Positions 52,725 to 63,393 of a stretch of 64,000 nt of DNA are shown in pieces. Position 1 is the first letter of the stretch; each line of letters begins with the position of its first letter. Position numbers and translations under genes: made by a program. The notes under the pieces were generated by a model that had not been told where the DNA came from, searched no databases, and was given only the letters and a program-made list of their open reading frames with translations. The DNA is from Notolepis coatsorum (Eukaryota; Chordata; Actinopteri; Aulopiformes; Paralepididae): the NCBI GenBank assembly GCA_963971535.1, contig OZ020590.1, forward strand, positions 153,244,034 to 153,308,033. Reading direction: 5' to 3'.

Positions 52725-54067
52725 TGTTACAAAGGATCAGATTAAACCGAATATATATATTTATTGATTGATATATATTGCATAGTATTTGTATATCGTT
52801 TGATATCCCTTGTATATTCCTTGTACATATACACGGAATATCCCTTTAGCCTACTACAGACCATAATATTCCATTCTCCTATTGGACAGCGGTCCACAGG
52901 CGCCAGAGCCATGCCTCCGGAGTCAGGTTCAAAGTCACCGTCAAGACATGTCTGTGCATGCCCGGCCTTGCCCAGGGATACGAGACAGAAATGTCGTTGG
53001 CACTAGTTTGTTCACCGTGCATATAAATATGGCGCAGGTGAATACAGAAGCGCTTAGTCTAAGAGTTACCCAATAAGTTGAAGCCTCACCCACGATACTC
53101 CGTGCGGTGAAGTATGGCCTGTTTGACCCCAGAATAGAGCATTGAGACCGCGTGCGAATTAATAACTGAATTGTCAGAGTTTGGCGCTATACCGTCGAGT
53201 GCGACATATTTCTATTACGTCAGTAATAGTCTATTTGTGTATAGTGTATCGTGCGGCTAAAGTTCTACAGTGACCAGCATCACCAACGCTTCCTCGTACC
53301 AGCTAGAGTTCTTATCCAGGCTGGGCTGCTTTCATGGCGCTTTCACCCGAGGAGACCTAGACGAGCACCGTGTGGACATGTACACTGGATTAATCTACCC
53401 GACGACTACATAGCCCTTTGCGGCTGGATTATATTTGTTTTGGTCCTGTGATTTATGGAGCGGAGAATCGCCGACGCCTGCACGTGTTGGATTTACCCTG
53501 TGAGGAGCCAAGTCGAGTCCGCGCCTCAGAGAGCCTGAGGCCGGCTAGCTTTCTTCACTGTGGAGCTACAGTCTACGGAGAACAGCTGTATTCGTCTGTG
53601 GATCAAGAGGCTATTGCACCGTCTCCTGTACTTGGAGTCTCCTTAGTCATCGTTGACCAGACTCTCTACTACCGACAGTTCCTCTACCCCTGCTGGCTTA
53701 CAACCAGGGGGACCCTTCCAGTATCTCCCGCTATATATTACTAGTGTACCATAGATATAATTCCCTAAGATTCAGGTTGTATGATTACCTCCTGCGTAAC
53801 CAGAGAATGGACATTCATTGTTGATTTGCCTACGCACATTCCTTTGCCTTACAAGTGCATTCAAAGTATAATAGAGAAGTATTATGTACCTTTTGCTGCA
53901 ATAAATACTTAAAGACAACTTTGTGTAGAACCGGTTCATTGTGGGAAGTGTTCATTATATTTATATATCGTGTACTGTATGGCCAGTAATTAAAGTACAT
54001 AAAGCGGTAGTGGTTTAATGATACCATACTTATCAATACAGTCAGGGAATTGTACCCCTCAGTTACA
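52725..54067 (+). repeat. BEL 3' LTR
   Basis: Near-identical partner of 45036-46378. It follows AATTAGGGGGCGAC (polypurine-type stretch). Ends ...CAGTTACA, then the target duplicate CGTAC. Confidence 0.95.
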
Positions 54068-54820
54068 CGTACCCATATATCAAGTTAAATCAAATCAAAT
54101 ACAAAATACAATATCAAAATAACACAAGGTGAACGGGGTCGACGCCCTTGGAAGTCCTTGTAGTCTCGTTCAGTTCAAGCCTACCGGACTGTTGGTGTAA
54201 CAAGAGTTGAGCATCAGGGGTATTCACATCAGGCTGGCATTAGCCTTGAGTTATATCAAATGTTCCGGGGTTGGCTCGCCATCGGGTATCGGTCCGGCAC
54301 ACCACCTCGTCCCGTGTGGGCACACGTGGTGATGGGTGGTCTGGACTGCTCCGGGATGCTGGTTGAGACTTGCAGGTTTCAGTCTGTTGGTTAGTCCCGT
54401 CCGTCTGGTCAGTGCTGCTGCATGGTTCGGATGTCGAGGAGAAGAGAGGGATGGCTGTTGGACTCGCCTGTTTTTATAGGAATCCAAGATGTTCCGGAAC
54501 GTTCTATTATGACATCATACGGTGACATCACAAAGGTTCCAGACCGTCTATCATGACATCATACGCTGGTTCTAGAATGTTTTACGTTCTAGAAAGTTCT
54601 TACCTAATAGCATTAACTATTTATGTCCCTATGATAGTTATGAATCTGAACCCTGGGTTACACATACTTGGTAATTTACTGTGCATTGGAGGGGGTTGGG
54701 TTAGGACATTTACAGGGGCCAGTTTCGAATTGCAGTCTCCCGTAGGTGTTCTTTGAGAGTGGTTTTGAAAGTGGGTAGTGATTCACATTCCTTTACCGCT
54801 TTGGGTAGGGCGTTCCACAT

Positions 54821-55388
54821 AGTGCGGTGGCTTAGCAAAAAAATGTGGACGCGCCGGACAAAAGCACCAATTTTTTCCCACGTGTTCCCCATCACCATAG
54901 CTTTCATTTTGGGGTAGGGGCCACATCATCATGATGGATTTCAAGATGGCTGCCATGTAAAATCAAGGTTCTGCCCATTAATAAATATCTTGGTCCATAG
55001 CGCGCTCAATATTTGAGCGAACACAAAGGTATTGGTATCCCTGTAAACTAGAGAAGCTAAGCTTTCCATTGGTACCATTTTCATTAAGCCCAACTGTTGG
55101 GAAGGGGGTTTTAATAGGCAATGATTCAAAATGATGTAACATTTTCGCCTAGAAAAAACGGCCATGCTCATTTTCCAAAAGGTCCCTTGGCTGTTCGCAT
55201 GAATATATCAGAGTGAACATTGGTTTTATAGGTACCCACAAGCCTCTTCTTTCCAGACATACCCACTTCGTCCAACTTGCATGCTATTTGGGGCAATAAT
55301 CAAGCAGGTTTGTGCATGTGGTACAAATGTGTCGAACATTAGGTTAGGGTTTGTTGTTAGAATGTTGAACATAGAAGATCAATTTTGG
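54821..55388 (-). repeat. Repeat block X, copy 3 left arm
   Basis: Equivalent of 1006-1573, minus orientation; the 76-codon frame 55171-54941 is open. Confidence 0.6.
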
Positions 55389-55396
55389 TGTCAAAC

Positions 55397-56065
55397 TAGG
55401 GCTGGACGGTATGGTCTAAAATTTATATCACGGTATAATTTGAAGCATAGACGGTAACGGTATATATCACAGTATATTAACTTATCTTAAAATGTCTATA
55501 TAAATGCTTCTGAAGGGGTAAAACACTGTTATTCTGTTACAGCTGCTGAGCTCTATACTATAGGCTGCTATAGTGGAGCCAGCTAACGTTAGCTTGCTGA
55601 GGCTAGTACATCGACAGTTAACATTACATAAGGTTTTAGCGCAACGTGGGCATTCCAGAATGGCGAGGATGCAAAGCATGTTAGACCATTGGACTCGTCG
55701 CAGAGTTTACATTACACATAGAAACTGTGCGACTTGCGAGAGAAGTTGTCACACAGCCTTCAAACGCAGGGTGGAAGAGCTAGTTTGCGTCTGTGTATTA
55801 TGAAATGACAATTGCGCGTTGACACGCCCACTGCGTGAAGCCTCTGTGCTCCTAAATAACTTTTTCCAGTTCGCACATCTGTTATGACTAATTCTATCTA
55901 TTTTTAGGGGCAAATACGAGTGAAATAGTCGCGCCCTGGCTGTGGTTACATGACGTCATTGCTATTTTAGAGCTGCTCTACCGGTTACAAGGTATAGTCA
56001 AAATCCATACCATAGCGCAAATTCATACCGTTTATACCGTATACCGTTTATACCGTCCACCCCTA
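55397..56065. mobile_element. hAT-B element, copy 3
   Basis: Equivalent of 1582-2249, with the same ends and TGTCAAAC duplications at 55389-55396 and 56066-56073. Confidence 0.85.
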
Positions 56066-56278
56066 TGTCAAACTACACAGCTATCACCCCCTTACATCCC
56101 CCCTCCCTCTTCTCCCCTACTCTCGCTACCTTACTTATACCCACCCCACCAATGCTCCTCATCTTCCTAGCCCTCTCCACCTGCTCCTCACTACCACACC
56201 CTACGGCAGGGGTAGGCAACCTTAGGCACGCATGCCTGCATAGGCACCCGGGGGCATTTGCATAGGCACAGGGGCAGC

Positions 56279-56313
<35 letters not shown>

Positions 56314-57679
56314 CTATGAAATATTATAGTGAAATATTTTGCACTGTTGTCGCATTTATCTTGTTGAAATCCTCCAACAGGTTCTTTTTACTACCACATA
56401 TTTAATTGAGACCCTTTATTTGTTTATTATTTCAATTTAGCTGGAAATACATTGCTACATCATTCAGTAACATTTGCAGAGCCTTATAACAAAAACATTA
56501 TTACGGTCACCATTGTGACCAGTGGGATTAATCAACTAATTTTATTATTTATTTTTCTATTTCATTGAACATTGCACATGTTAAAAGCCATATTTTTTAC
56601 TCAAAATGTGAGTATTACCAAGTCAACTTGTGTTCTTAAAACAATGACAATAAACATAGTTTTATTAGGTTGAAATAATGTGGTTGTGTACTTATTTTTC
56701 TGGATTATTATGGATTGAAAACTGAAAACCTTAATGCACAGTAACTGAACTCAATATTTTTAAGTTCTGGTAACTTATTATTATATATTTTTTACAGTGT
56801 AGTCTTGCGATCAATCAAAACTTATTTACACGATATACCTCACATTCACCCTCCATTCACATCCTGGTGTTCTCCTGGTGTTCTCCATTAGGCCTGTAGG
56901 TGGAGCTATGACAGCCCACGTACAGTACACACACCGATGGTGTGTGATGTGTCCAAAAATGAATGGGCAAATGTGAGTGAAATGGTCGCACTGTATGCAG
57001 CTGTTTGTCTGCATTGCATTCCCCCCCCCCAACTCAGATTTAGGGTTGATACAACCATCATAATAATATTGTTAATAATAACAATAACGATAATGATGTA
57101 ATAATGTAAAAATTATCATTAAAAATACCTGATTATGAGAAAAAATATTTACGATGCATGGAATATTGTTGAGGCACACTAGTTACAACTATATTTCAAA
57201 CAGGCACTCCATGTCAAAAAGGTTGCTGACCCCTGCCCTACGGCCAGATTACCATCCCAGAAAACTCTCGCGTACTTTACCTCACCTAATTGCTCGACAA
57301 TGAGTTTGGGCAACTCGAGCCTACCTACTTTCCTCACTCCCCTCTCCCCCTCAAGCCTAACCACTATATGAATCACTTCTGCAACATCATTTCCTCCACC
57401 CTCGCCTTCTGACCCACTTGAGCTATCGTCCCTCACTTTCTTCCTCTTGCTCTCCTTCCCCTCACTTACCTCCCTCTTCTTCTCCTCCTTCTCCATATCG
57501 TCACCACCCGACCCCTTACCCTTGCCCTGGCTATTCTCGCCCCCATCACTGTCGCTCCTCCCCTTTCCCTCACTTACCCTCCTCTTCTTCCCCACCCTTT
57601 CCCACCCTTCTTTCTCACTCTCCTCCCCACTATACTCCATTCTATCACAACCCGACTCCTTCCCTTTGCCCTGAGACTT
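56066..57679 (-). mobile_element. I/Nimb LINE ORF1 fragment, copy 3
   Basis: Equivalent of 2250-3876, split by the hAT-Charlie-like insertion. The minus-strand ORF1 piece 57700-57179 reads through the same EKEGWERVGKKRRVSEGKG region. Confidence 0.65.
56207..57235. mobile_element. hAT-Charlie-like element, copy 3
   Basis: Same ends and CCCTACGG duplication (56199-56206 and 57236-57243) as 2389-3433; 1029 bp, with a long pure A run at 56282-56309. Confidence 0.92.
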
Positions 57680-58245
57680 GTTGAATATAATGATACACAA
57701 ATGTTCTAGAATGTTTGATTATGACAGTAGAATGGTTGACTATGACATCATACTGTGACATCACGAATATTCTAGAAGGTTCTATTATGACAAATAATAC
57801 GGTTCAATGACTTTATCTAAATCCAATCAATATTCCTAATGCCGTTTCAATGTAAGGTTATAAAAAGAAACATATAAACATTCATATAATACAATAACCT
57901 AAATATATAGCTTTGGCTCCTCTACAATACACTTACCTAGGATTTGACTTGATTCAACAACAAAGCAGTCGGGGCAATGGCAAGCCGAAAACGGTCGAAA
58001 GTGTAGTTATTTGAAGTTTGGATTTTTTTTTGCGACTGAGGTAGGTAGATTACATTTTTAGAGACTAAAGTACAGAAAAAGGGTACCATCGGGTACCGGT
58101 ATCGATTCACAGGTACCGGTACCGTATCGGTTCAAATGTGAACGATAAATAAAGATCAAATCAAATCTAACTGAAGAAGTTATCCCTCTTCTAACAAGAG
58201 AGAAAAACGTATAGTTTAGCTTTAAACTATAACGTCATTGCTTAT

Positions 58246-59749
58246 TAGGGATGGGTACCGAATTGGGTACTTTTAAAGGTACTTACTGAAACACATCGGT
58301 ACTACCGAGTATCGATTCACGTGAGATACCGTAAAAGAAAGAAAAATATTTCTTTTTTTTTGCACTTTTTATTATATTTTTTTTAACCTTTTTTCTTTTC
58401 ATGTCAACGTTCACACGCACAATATACGTATCAGGGCCGACGTTCCACTCTATTGGTTAAAGTTGCTTACTCGTGAGTAGTACGTTCGTTGATAAAGAAA
58501 AATAAGGTCCACAGCCGCTCCAGTGTAAAACAGATATCCAAATGGTTTATTTCTCTTCCACAGCGAAGTCTTTCTTTACAGAAGTGATCATAAAGCTATT
58601 TTCCTAAATATCACGTCACTACAAGGTAAGAAAACTGTATTTTCCCCGTCTCCAAAATCACCGCCGACTCGACACATGAAAATTCCTCCTCACCTGTGAA
58701 AGCCGTAAATCAAGTTGCCGGCTCTTTCCACAGCAAAACGGTCGGCAAGGCACCTTGGTTGAGAGATGCAGGCTTCAATCTATGTTGTTTAGACGATCTG
58801 TTCAGTACTGCTCAGCACTGTTTCAAGATGCACAATGAGCTCTTCTTCTTCTTCTTCTTATTTGAATTTCCGGCAGAGTAGACGCATCGTGGCGTATTAC
58901 TGCCCTCCGCAATTCTTTTTATGGGCTCTTCTTCTTCTCCTTCTTCTCCTTCTTCACCTTCTTTTTCTTCTTCTACTGGACCCCGTCATCAACTACATTG
59001 TCCATTGGAGTGCAGCTACTGCTGCTACTTCCTGCCTGAGCCCCCCTCCGCGGGACCCTCCTTGCCCCCTGCTATCTTATCCTGGGCTGCTTTGTCCCTC
59101 GCAGCCTTGTCCCTCGCAGCCCCCTCAGCCAATTCTTTACACACCTCCTTCCAGTCCAGACCTTCCAATCCCAGATGTTGAACCGCTATCCTAACAATCA
59201 TCTTCACCATCTCTGTTCTACCCGTAACGAGCTCTTCAGAGAGAATTGTTGAATATATATAGATACACAAATGTTCTAGACTGTTTGATTATGACAGCAT
59301 ACTGTGACATCACAAATGTTCTAGAATGGTTGACTATGACATCATACTGTGACATCACAAATGTTCTAGAAGGTACTATTATGACAAATAATACGGTTCA
59401 ATGACTATCTAAATCCAATCAATATTCCTAATGCCGTTTCAATGTAAGGTTATAAAAATAAACATATAAACATTCATATAATACAATAACCTAAATATAT
59501 AGCTTTGGCTCCTCTACTATACACTTACCTAGGATTTTACTTGATTCAACAACAAAGCAGTCGGGGCAATGGCAAGCCGAAAACGGTCGAAAGTGTAGTT
59601 ATTTGAAGTTTGGATATTTTTTTTCCGACTGAGGTAGGTAGATTACATTTTTAGAGACTAAAGTACCGAAAAAGGGTACCGTTGGGTACCGGTATCGATT
59701 CACAGGTACCGGTACCGTGTCGGTTCAAATGTGAACGTACCCATCCCTA
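58246..59749. mobile_element. hAT-A element, copy 3
   Basis: Same ends and TTGCTTAT duplication (58238-58245 and 59750-59757) as the other two copies; 1504 bp. It contains the LINE remnant 58842-59246 and unit U (59247-59749) with HSE/CRE motifs. Upstream, 57680-58145 is the other, end-less copy of U. Confidence 0.85.
58842..59246 (-). mobile_element. I/Nimb LINE remnant, copy 3
   Basis: The 3' tail and UTR (58845-58920) are joined to an ORF1 N-terminal piece. The minus frame near 59237-59025 reads EELVTGRTEMVKMIVRIAVQ, then DWKEVCKELAEGA, an ORF1 start of I-like LINEs. ORF2 is missing. It retains about 60 bp more of ORF1 than copy 2. Confidence 0.7.
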
Positions 59750-59805
59750 TTGCTTATGTCCAGAGATTCCAGCTTTGATAACTAAAGTAATGACACTTGA
59801 CTTAC

Positions 59806-59977
59806 CTGTTGTATTATGTTTTGCCTTTTTAAACATGTCCCTTATCACGCTGTCCACGACAGCTGTCACGAGACGCGCACTGAGAGCTGGCCAGTATACC
59901 ACGGGACCTTTTATGAAACATTCTGATATTTTCGCGGGCACAAGACCACTGCACAAGACCCGCGAAAATATCTCCAT
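59806..59977 (-). other. Exon-like open frame with splice donor, copy 3
   Basis: Equivalent of 8130-8284. MEIFSRVLCSGLVPAKISE and YWPALSARLVTAVVDSVIRD are readable. A 5-bp difference just before the donor changes the exon phase relative to copies 1 and 2, which argues against all three being functional. Confidence 0.3.
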
Positions 59978-60269
59978 AACAGTTAAATACGCCTATATGG
60001 GCTAAAGAGTTATGATAATAATAATAAATGTAACGAGTGATCCTAATAAAATGTCTATTCGATTCATGCATGTCTGACTGTTAAACAAGTAAAATATTAT
60101 GTAAATATGTTGTTAGAATGGTACAAATATTCATCTGGTGACATTCTTCATAGCATTAACACATTTATTGACCCAGAAAATGTATAGTTTGACACCAAAA
60201 TTGATCTTCTATGTTCAACATTCTAACAACAAACCCTAACCCAACATTCACATTTTTGGCAGCTGTTAG

Positions 60270-60800
60270 AATGTTCGACACATTTGTACCACATGCACAA
60301 ACCTGCTTGATTATTGCCCCAAATAGCATGCAAGTTGGACAAAGTGGGTATGTCTGGAAAGAAGAGGCTTGTGGGTACCTATAAAACCAATGTGCACTCT
60401 GATATATTCATGTGAATATCCAAGGGACCTTTTGGAAGATGAGCATGGCAGTTTTTTCTAGGCGAAGATTTTACATAATTTTGAATCATTGCCTATTAAA
60501 ACCCCCTTCCCAACAGTTGGGATTAATGAAAATGGTACAAATGGAAAGCTTAGCTTCTCTAGTTTACAGGGATACCAATACCTTTGTGTTCGCTCAAATA
60601 TTGAGCGCGCTATGGACCAAGATATTTATTAATGGGCAGAACCTTGATTTTACATGGCGGCCATCTTGAAATCCATCATGATGACGTGGCACCTACCCCA
60701 AAATGAAAGCTATGATGATGAGGAATACGTGGGGAAAATTTGGTGCTTTTGTCCGGCGTGTCCACATCCTTCTCAAATCTAGTGCTAAGCCACTGCACTA
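60270..60800 (+). repeat. Repeat block X, copy 3 right arm
   Basis: Equivalent of 9057-9642, but joined directly to TTTTGGCAGCTGTTAG at 60263, without the hAT-B fragment and 52-bp array present in copies 1 and 2. The 85-codon frame is at 60412-60669. Confidence 0.6.
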
Positions 60801-61396
60801 AGAGTAGAGGGAATTGCAGTAGTCCAGTTGTGAGAAAATTAGCATGATGATGACTCAATTCTGCATTGTACCTCACTGTTACTCATTTTACTCTGTATTG
60901 TATATTGACTGAACATTCCTTTACTTACTTTTTTTTATATATATATATATACTGTATGTAGCACACTCAGGGGCTCATGCAGAAACAAGCATTTCACCAT
61001 AATATATTCTGTATTTTTATTATGGGAAATAATAAACAAACTTGAAACTTTATTAAGGTCAGTAGGGGAGAGGAAGAACTTGTTTTTTGACTGTAGATGC
61101 GCAGTTGTTGGAAACAGTTCAAGGAGCTACGAATAGCACCTATTCCATCTCACTGCTCCAAAAAATTGTGAAAATAAAATTTCAATCAATCATAATAACG
61201 AGTGGTCTCAGGCGGAGCGACGTCATGTCCCGACAACTCACTCTCGGTCGTGGGTTTATGGGATGATGCATTCTTAACGTGTAAGATAAATACTCTCAGG
61301 CAACATACGTGTAGCGTCCGATATATGGATATGTCTACATTTATACAAAAGTAACCGTAGAGGAATTATTTAAGAACAATGTAACGCTTTTCATGT

Positions 61397-61560
61397 ATAT
61401 GAATTGAAAATGGGGGTCCCTGATATAAACAAGACACACGTCTTTCTCTGGTCTGCATCTCCATAACAATTGTGTGTATTGAGCCGTACTGTACTGTACC
61501 CATTCTGCAATCTGTTAAATAAAGTTTTCATTCATTCATTCATTCATTCATTCATTCATA
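61397..61560 (+). mobile_element. CR1-group LINE short 3' end, copy 3
   Basis: Same insertion as 10250-10409 and 26218-26371; the ATTC tail is longer here. Confidence 0.85.
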
Positions 61561-61689
61561 CTTCCCAACACATCCTCATCACGTGGCAGCCACCCTCCGG
61601 CTATTGGAGCGGCAACTATTCACAGACTGTTGACGGCGAATCCCGAAAGAAAGAGACTACCCCCGACAGGCAAGTTTGATAGAAAATCG

Positions 61690-63393
61690 ATGTTTTTATT
61701 GTATTTGCTCCTGTCTGGAGACATTCATCAGAACCCAGGACCTGTTTTAACGCGCCAACAGGCGAAGAATCAACGGCTCATCCTCACACCGTCAATAATC
61801 TCCACACCGTCGCCGGCCCAGGACACAATGGCCAGCGGATGCACCAACCGACCAGCAGGCGGCGACATCCCCTCACCGAAGCCCAAGCAGAGGAGCCGAG
61901 ATGCAAGAGGGAGAGAGCTTGCAATCAGGGGACTCATATCAGCGCGGGACGTGAGCAGCAGGGACCCGCCGTTTGACTCGGCTAGCCCCGCCAGGACAGC
62001 TAGACTAACCGATCCACCCCCCCTCCCCCACAACGGAGGGCCTCCAGACACATCTGAGGACAGCAACCAGCCCCCCCCCCCCACGTCGCGGGCTTTCACA
62101 CCGACCAAATACACCAGCAGAGGACAAAGGATCATCCCCACCCCCCCTCCTAACATCAATGAACACAGGACCCCATCCCCCCCTCCCCACCTACCGCCAC
62201 AAGATCAACCACACACCACAGTGGAAAAACAATTTGAACTAGACGACATTAATGAAATAACAAACTCAAATGGACTTCACATATTTCACTTAAACATAAA
62301 CAGCTTGAAACCGAAATTGGCTGAAATCAGACATTTGTTTCTAAACGGTAAGGCAAATATATTATGTTTCACAGAAACAAAACTTGACTCATCTGTTCAG
62401 GATCCAGAGATAGAAATCGAGGACTATTCAATCATCAGGAGGGATAGGAACCAGTATGGAGGTGGTGTCTGTGTGTATATACACAAAGATACCAAATTCA
62501 GCAACCGTACTGACCTTAACCATGACGAGATTGAAACTGTATGGATTGAAATCTTATTTGAAAGGGCAAAATCAGTACTAATAGGCACAATCTATAGACC
62601 ACCAGAACAGACTGGTTTTTATGATACTCTGGATGTGTGCTTAGCTGGAGCTGAGGATGCGGAAAAAATTCTTATTGGGGATTGGAACACGGATATGCAA
62701 CAAAAAAATGCACCCGTCTTCAAATCCTTCAATAGGTTTTGTGATCTGCACGGCCTCAGCCAACTAATCACCCAACCCACAAGGATATGTGAATCAACTC
62801 AGACTACCATTGACCTCATACTGACCTCTGACAAGTCCAAGATCTCCAGTAAAGGGGTTATAGCATGCGGGTTAAGTGATCATTACATGATATTCTGTAC
62901 CCGCAAAAAGCTAAAACTAAAGGCTGGCTGTCACAAAACAGTCACATCTAGAGACCTCAAAACCTACTCTAGCGAGGCCTTTAACCTTGAACTGGAGAGT
63001 CTGGACTGGTCAGATGAACTCAATGGTACACTGGTTGAAGAAACTTGGCTTGGCTTCAAAACCAAATTTTCATCAATACTAAACAAAATGGCCCCCCTAA
63101 GAACCACCAGGGTAAAAAATCGCGCTGAGCCATGGATGCACACTGAAATACTGACCGCTATGAAAGCCAGAGACAAAAAATGCTCTGAGTTTCGTAAAAG
63201 TCAGTCAAAGCTTACCAAAAGCACGAGCAGTGAACTCCAAGACCACGTGACTGAACTCAAACTAGAAAGAAACAGACTAAGAAATGACGTAAACTCCATG
63301 ATCAAAACTGCAAAAAAAATTTCATCAATGACAAAACCGAGGAAAACAAAAATAAACCACGTGAACTTTGGAAATTACTCAACAATCAACTAG
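61690..63393 (+). CDS. LINE ORF: 2A-like N-terminus plus AP-type endonuclease
   Basis: The first ATG is at 61690; the frame upstream to 61630 has only a TTG. The product starts MFLLYLLLSGDIHQNPGP: a short hydrophobic run followed by a 2A-like motif (D-I-H-Q-N-P-G-P; the usual E is H). A proline-rich low-complexity region follows, then the endonuclease from INEITNSNGLHIFHLN, with LCFTETKLD, GDWNTDM and CGLSDHYMIF all present. A one-base loss in an A run at about 63316 shifts the frame (AKKIS for AKKNF); the RT continues in the next frame (RELWKLLNNQLGC...). One break in an otherwise young element. Confidence 0.88.
   Translation: MFLLYLLLSGDIHQNPGPVLTRQQAKNQRLILTPSIISTPSPAQDTMASGCTNRPAGGDIPSPKPKQRSRDARGRELAIRGLISARDVSSRDPPFDSASPARTARLTDPPPLPHNGGPPDTSEDSNQPPPPTSRAFTPTKYTSRGQRIIPTPPPNINEHRTPSPPPHLPPQDQPHTTVEKQFELDDINEITNSNGLHIFHLNINSLKPKLAEIRHLFLNGKANILCFTETKLDSSVQDPEIEIEDYSIIRRDRNQYGGGVCVYIHKDTKFSNRTDLNHDEIETVWIEILFERAKSVLIGTIYRPPEQTGFYDTLDVCLAGAEDAEKILIGDWNTDMQQKNAPVFKSFNRFCDLHGLSQLITQPTRICESTQTTIDLILTSDKSKISSKGVIACGLSDHYMIFCTRKKLKLKAGCHKTVTSRDLKTYSSEAFNLELESLDWSDELNGTLVEETWLGFKTKFSSILNKMAPLRTTRVKNRAEPWMHTEILTAMKARDKKCSEFRKSQSKLTKSTSSELQDHVTELKLERNRLRNDVNSMIKTAKKISSMTKPRKTKINHVNFGNYSTIN

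Larger units (their letters stand above)
45036..54067 (+). mobile_element. BEL/Pao LTR retrotransposon, looks whole or nearly so
   Basis: 9032 bp with two 1343-bp LTRs (TGTTAC...GTTACA), a tRNA-Tyr-type primer-binding site, gag and pol frames, a purine-rich stretch before the 3' LTR (about 52701-52724) and a 5-bp target duplication CGTAC (45031-45035 and 54068-54072). The LTRs differ at about four places by eye (about 0.3%), so it is a very young fossil. No envelope gene is seen. The coding region lies in two large frames; at most about one break. It sits in the copy-3 solo LTR and is absent from copy 1, whose empty target is at 252-256, so it inserted after the segmental duplication. Confidence 0.95.
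44407..54662 (-). mobile_element. Solo LTR (complete), containing the BEL element
   Basis: Fossil solo LTR of about 1219 bp once the BEL element and its duplicated target are set aside. Read on the minus strand it starts TGTAACCC at 54662 and ends GTGCTACA at 44407; the 4-bp duplication CATA flanks it. The promoter part is at 54471-54605: HSE triplet TTCCGGAACGTTC at 54492-54504 and TATAAAAA at 54471-54478. The second motif cluster (44846-44985) has one more HSE/CRE unit than copy 1. Family not assigned; age is older than the segmental duplication because copy 1 has the same insertion. Confidence 0.65.
44725..61599 (+). repeat. Large segmental duplication, copy 3
   Basis: Matches copy 1 positions 1 to about 10440. 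Differences: the BEL element (45036-54067), loss of the LINE ORF2 region from hAT-A, loss of the hAT-B fragment and 52-bp array near 60263, and a CR1-group LINE starting at about 61599 where copy 1 reads CCACCCTCCAATAGG. Confidence 0.88.
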
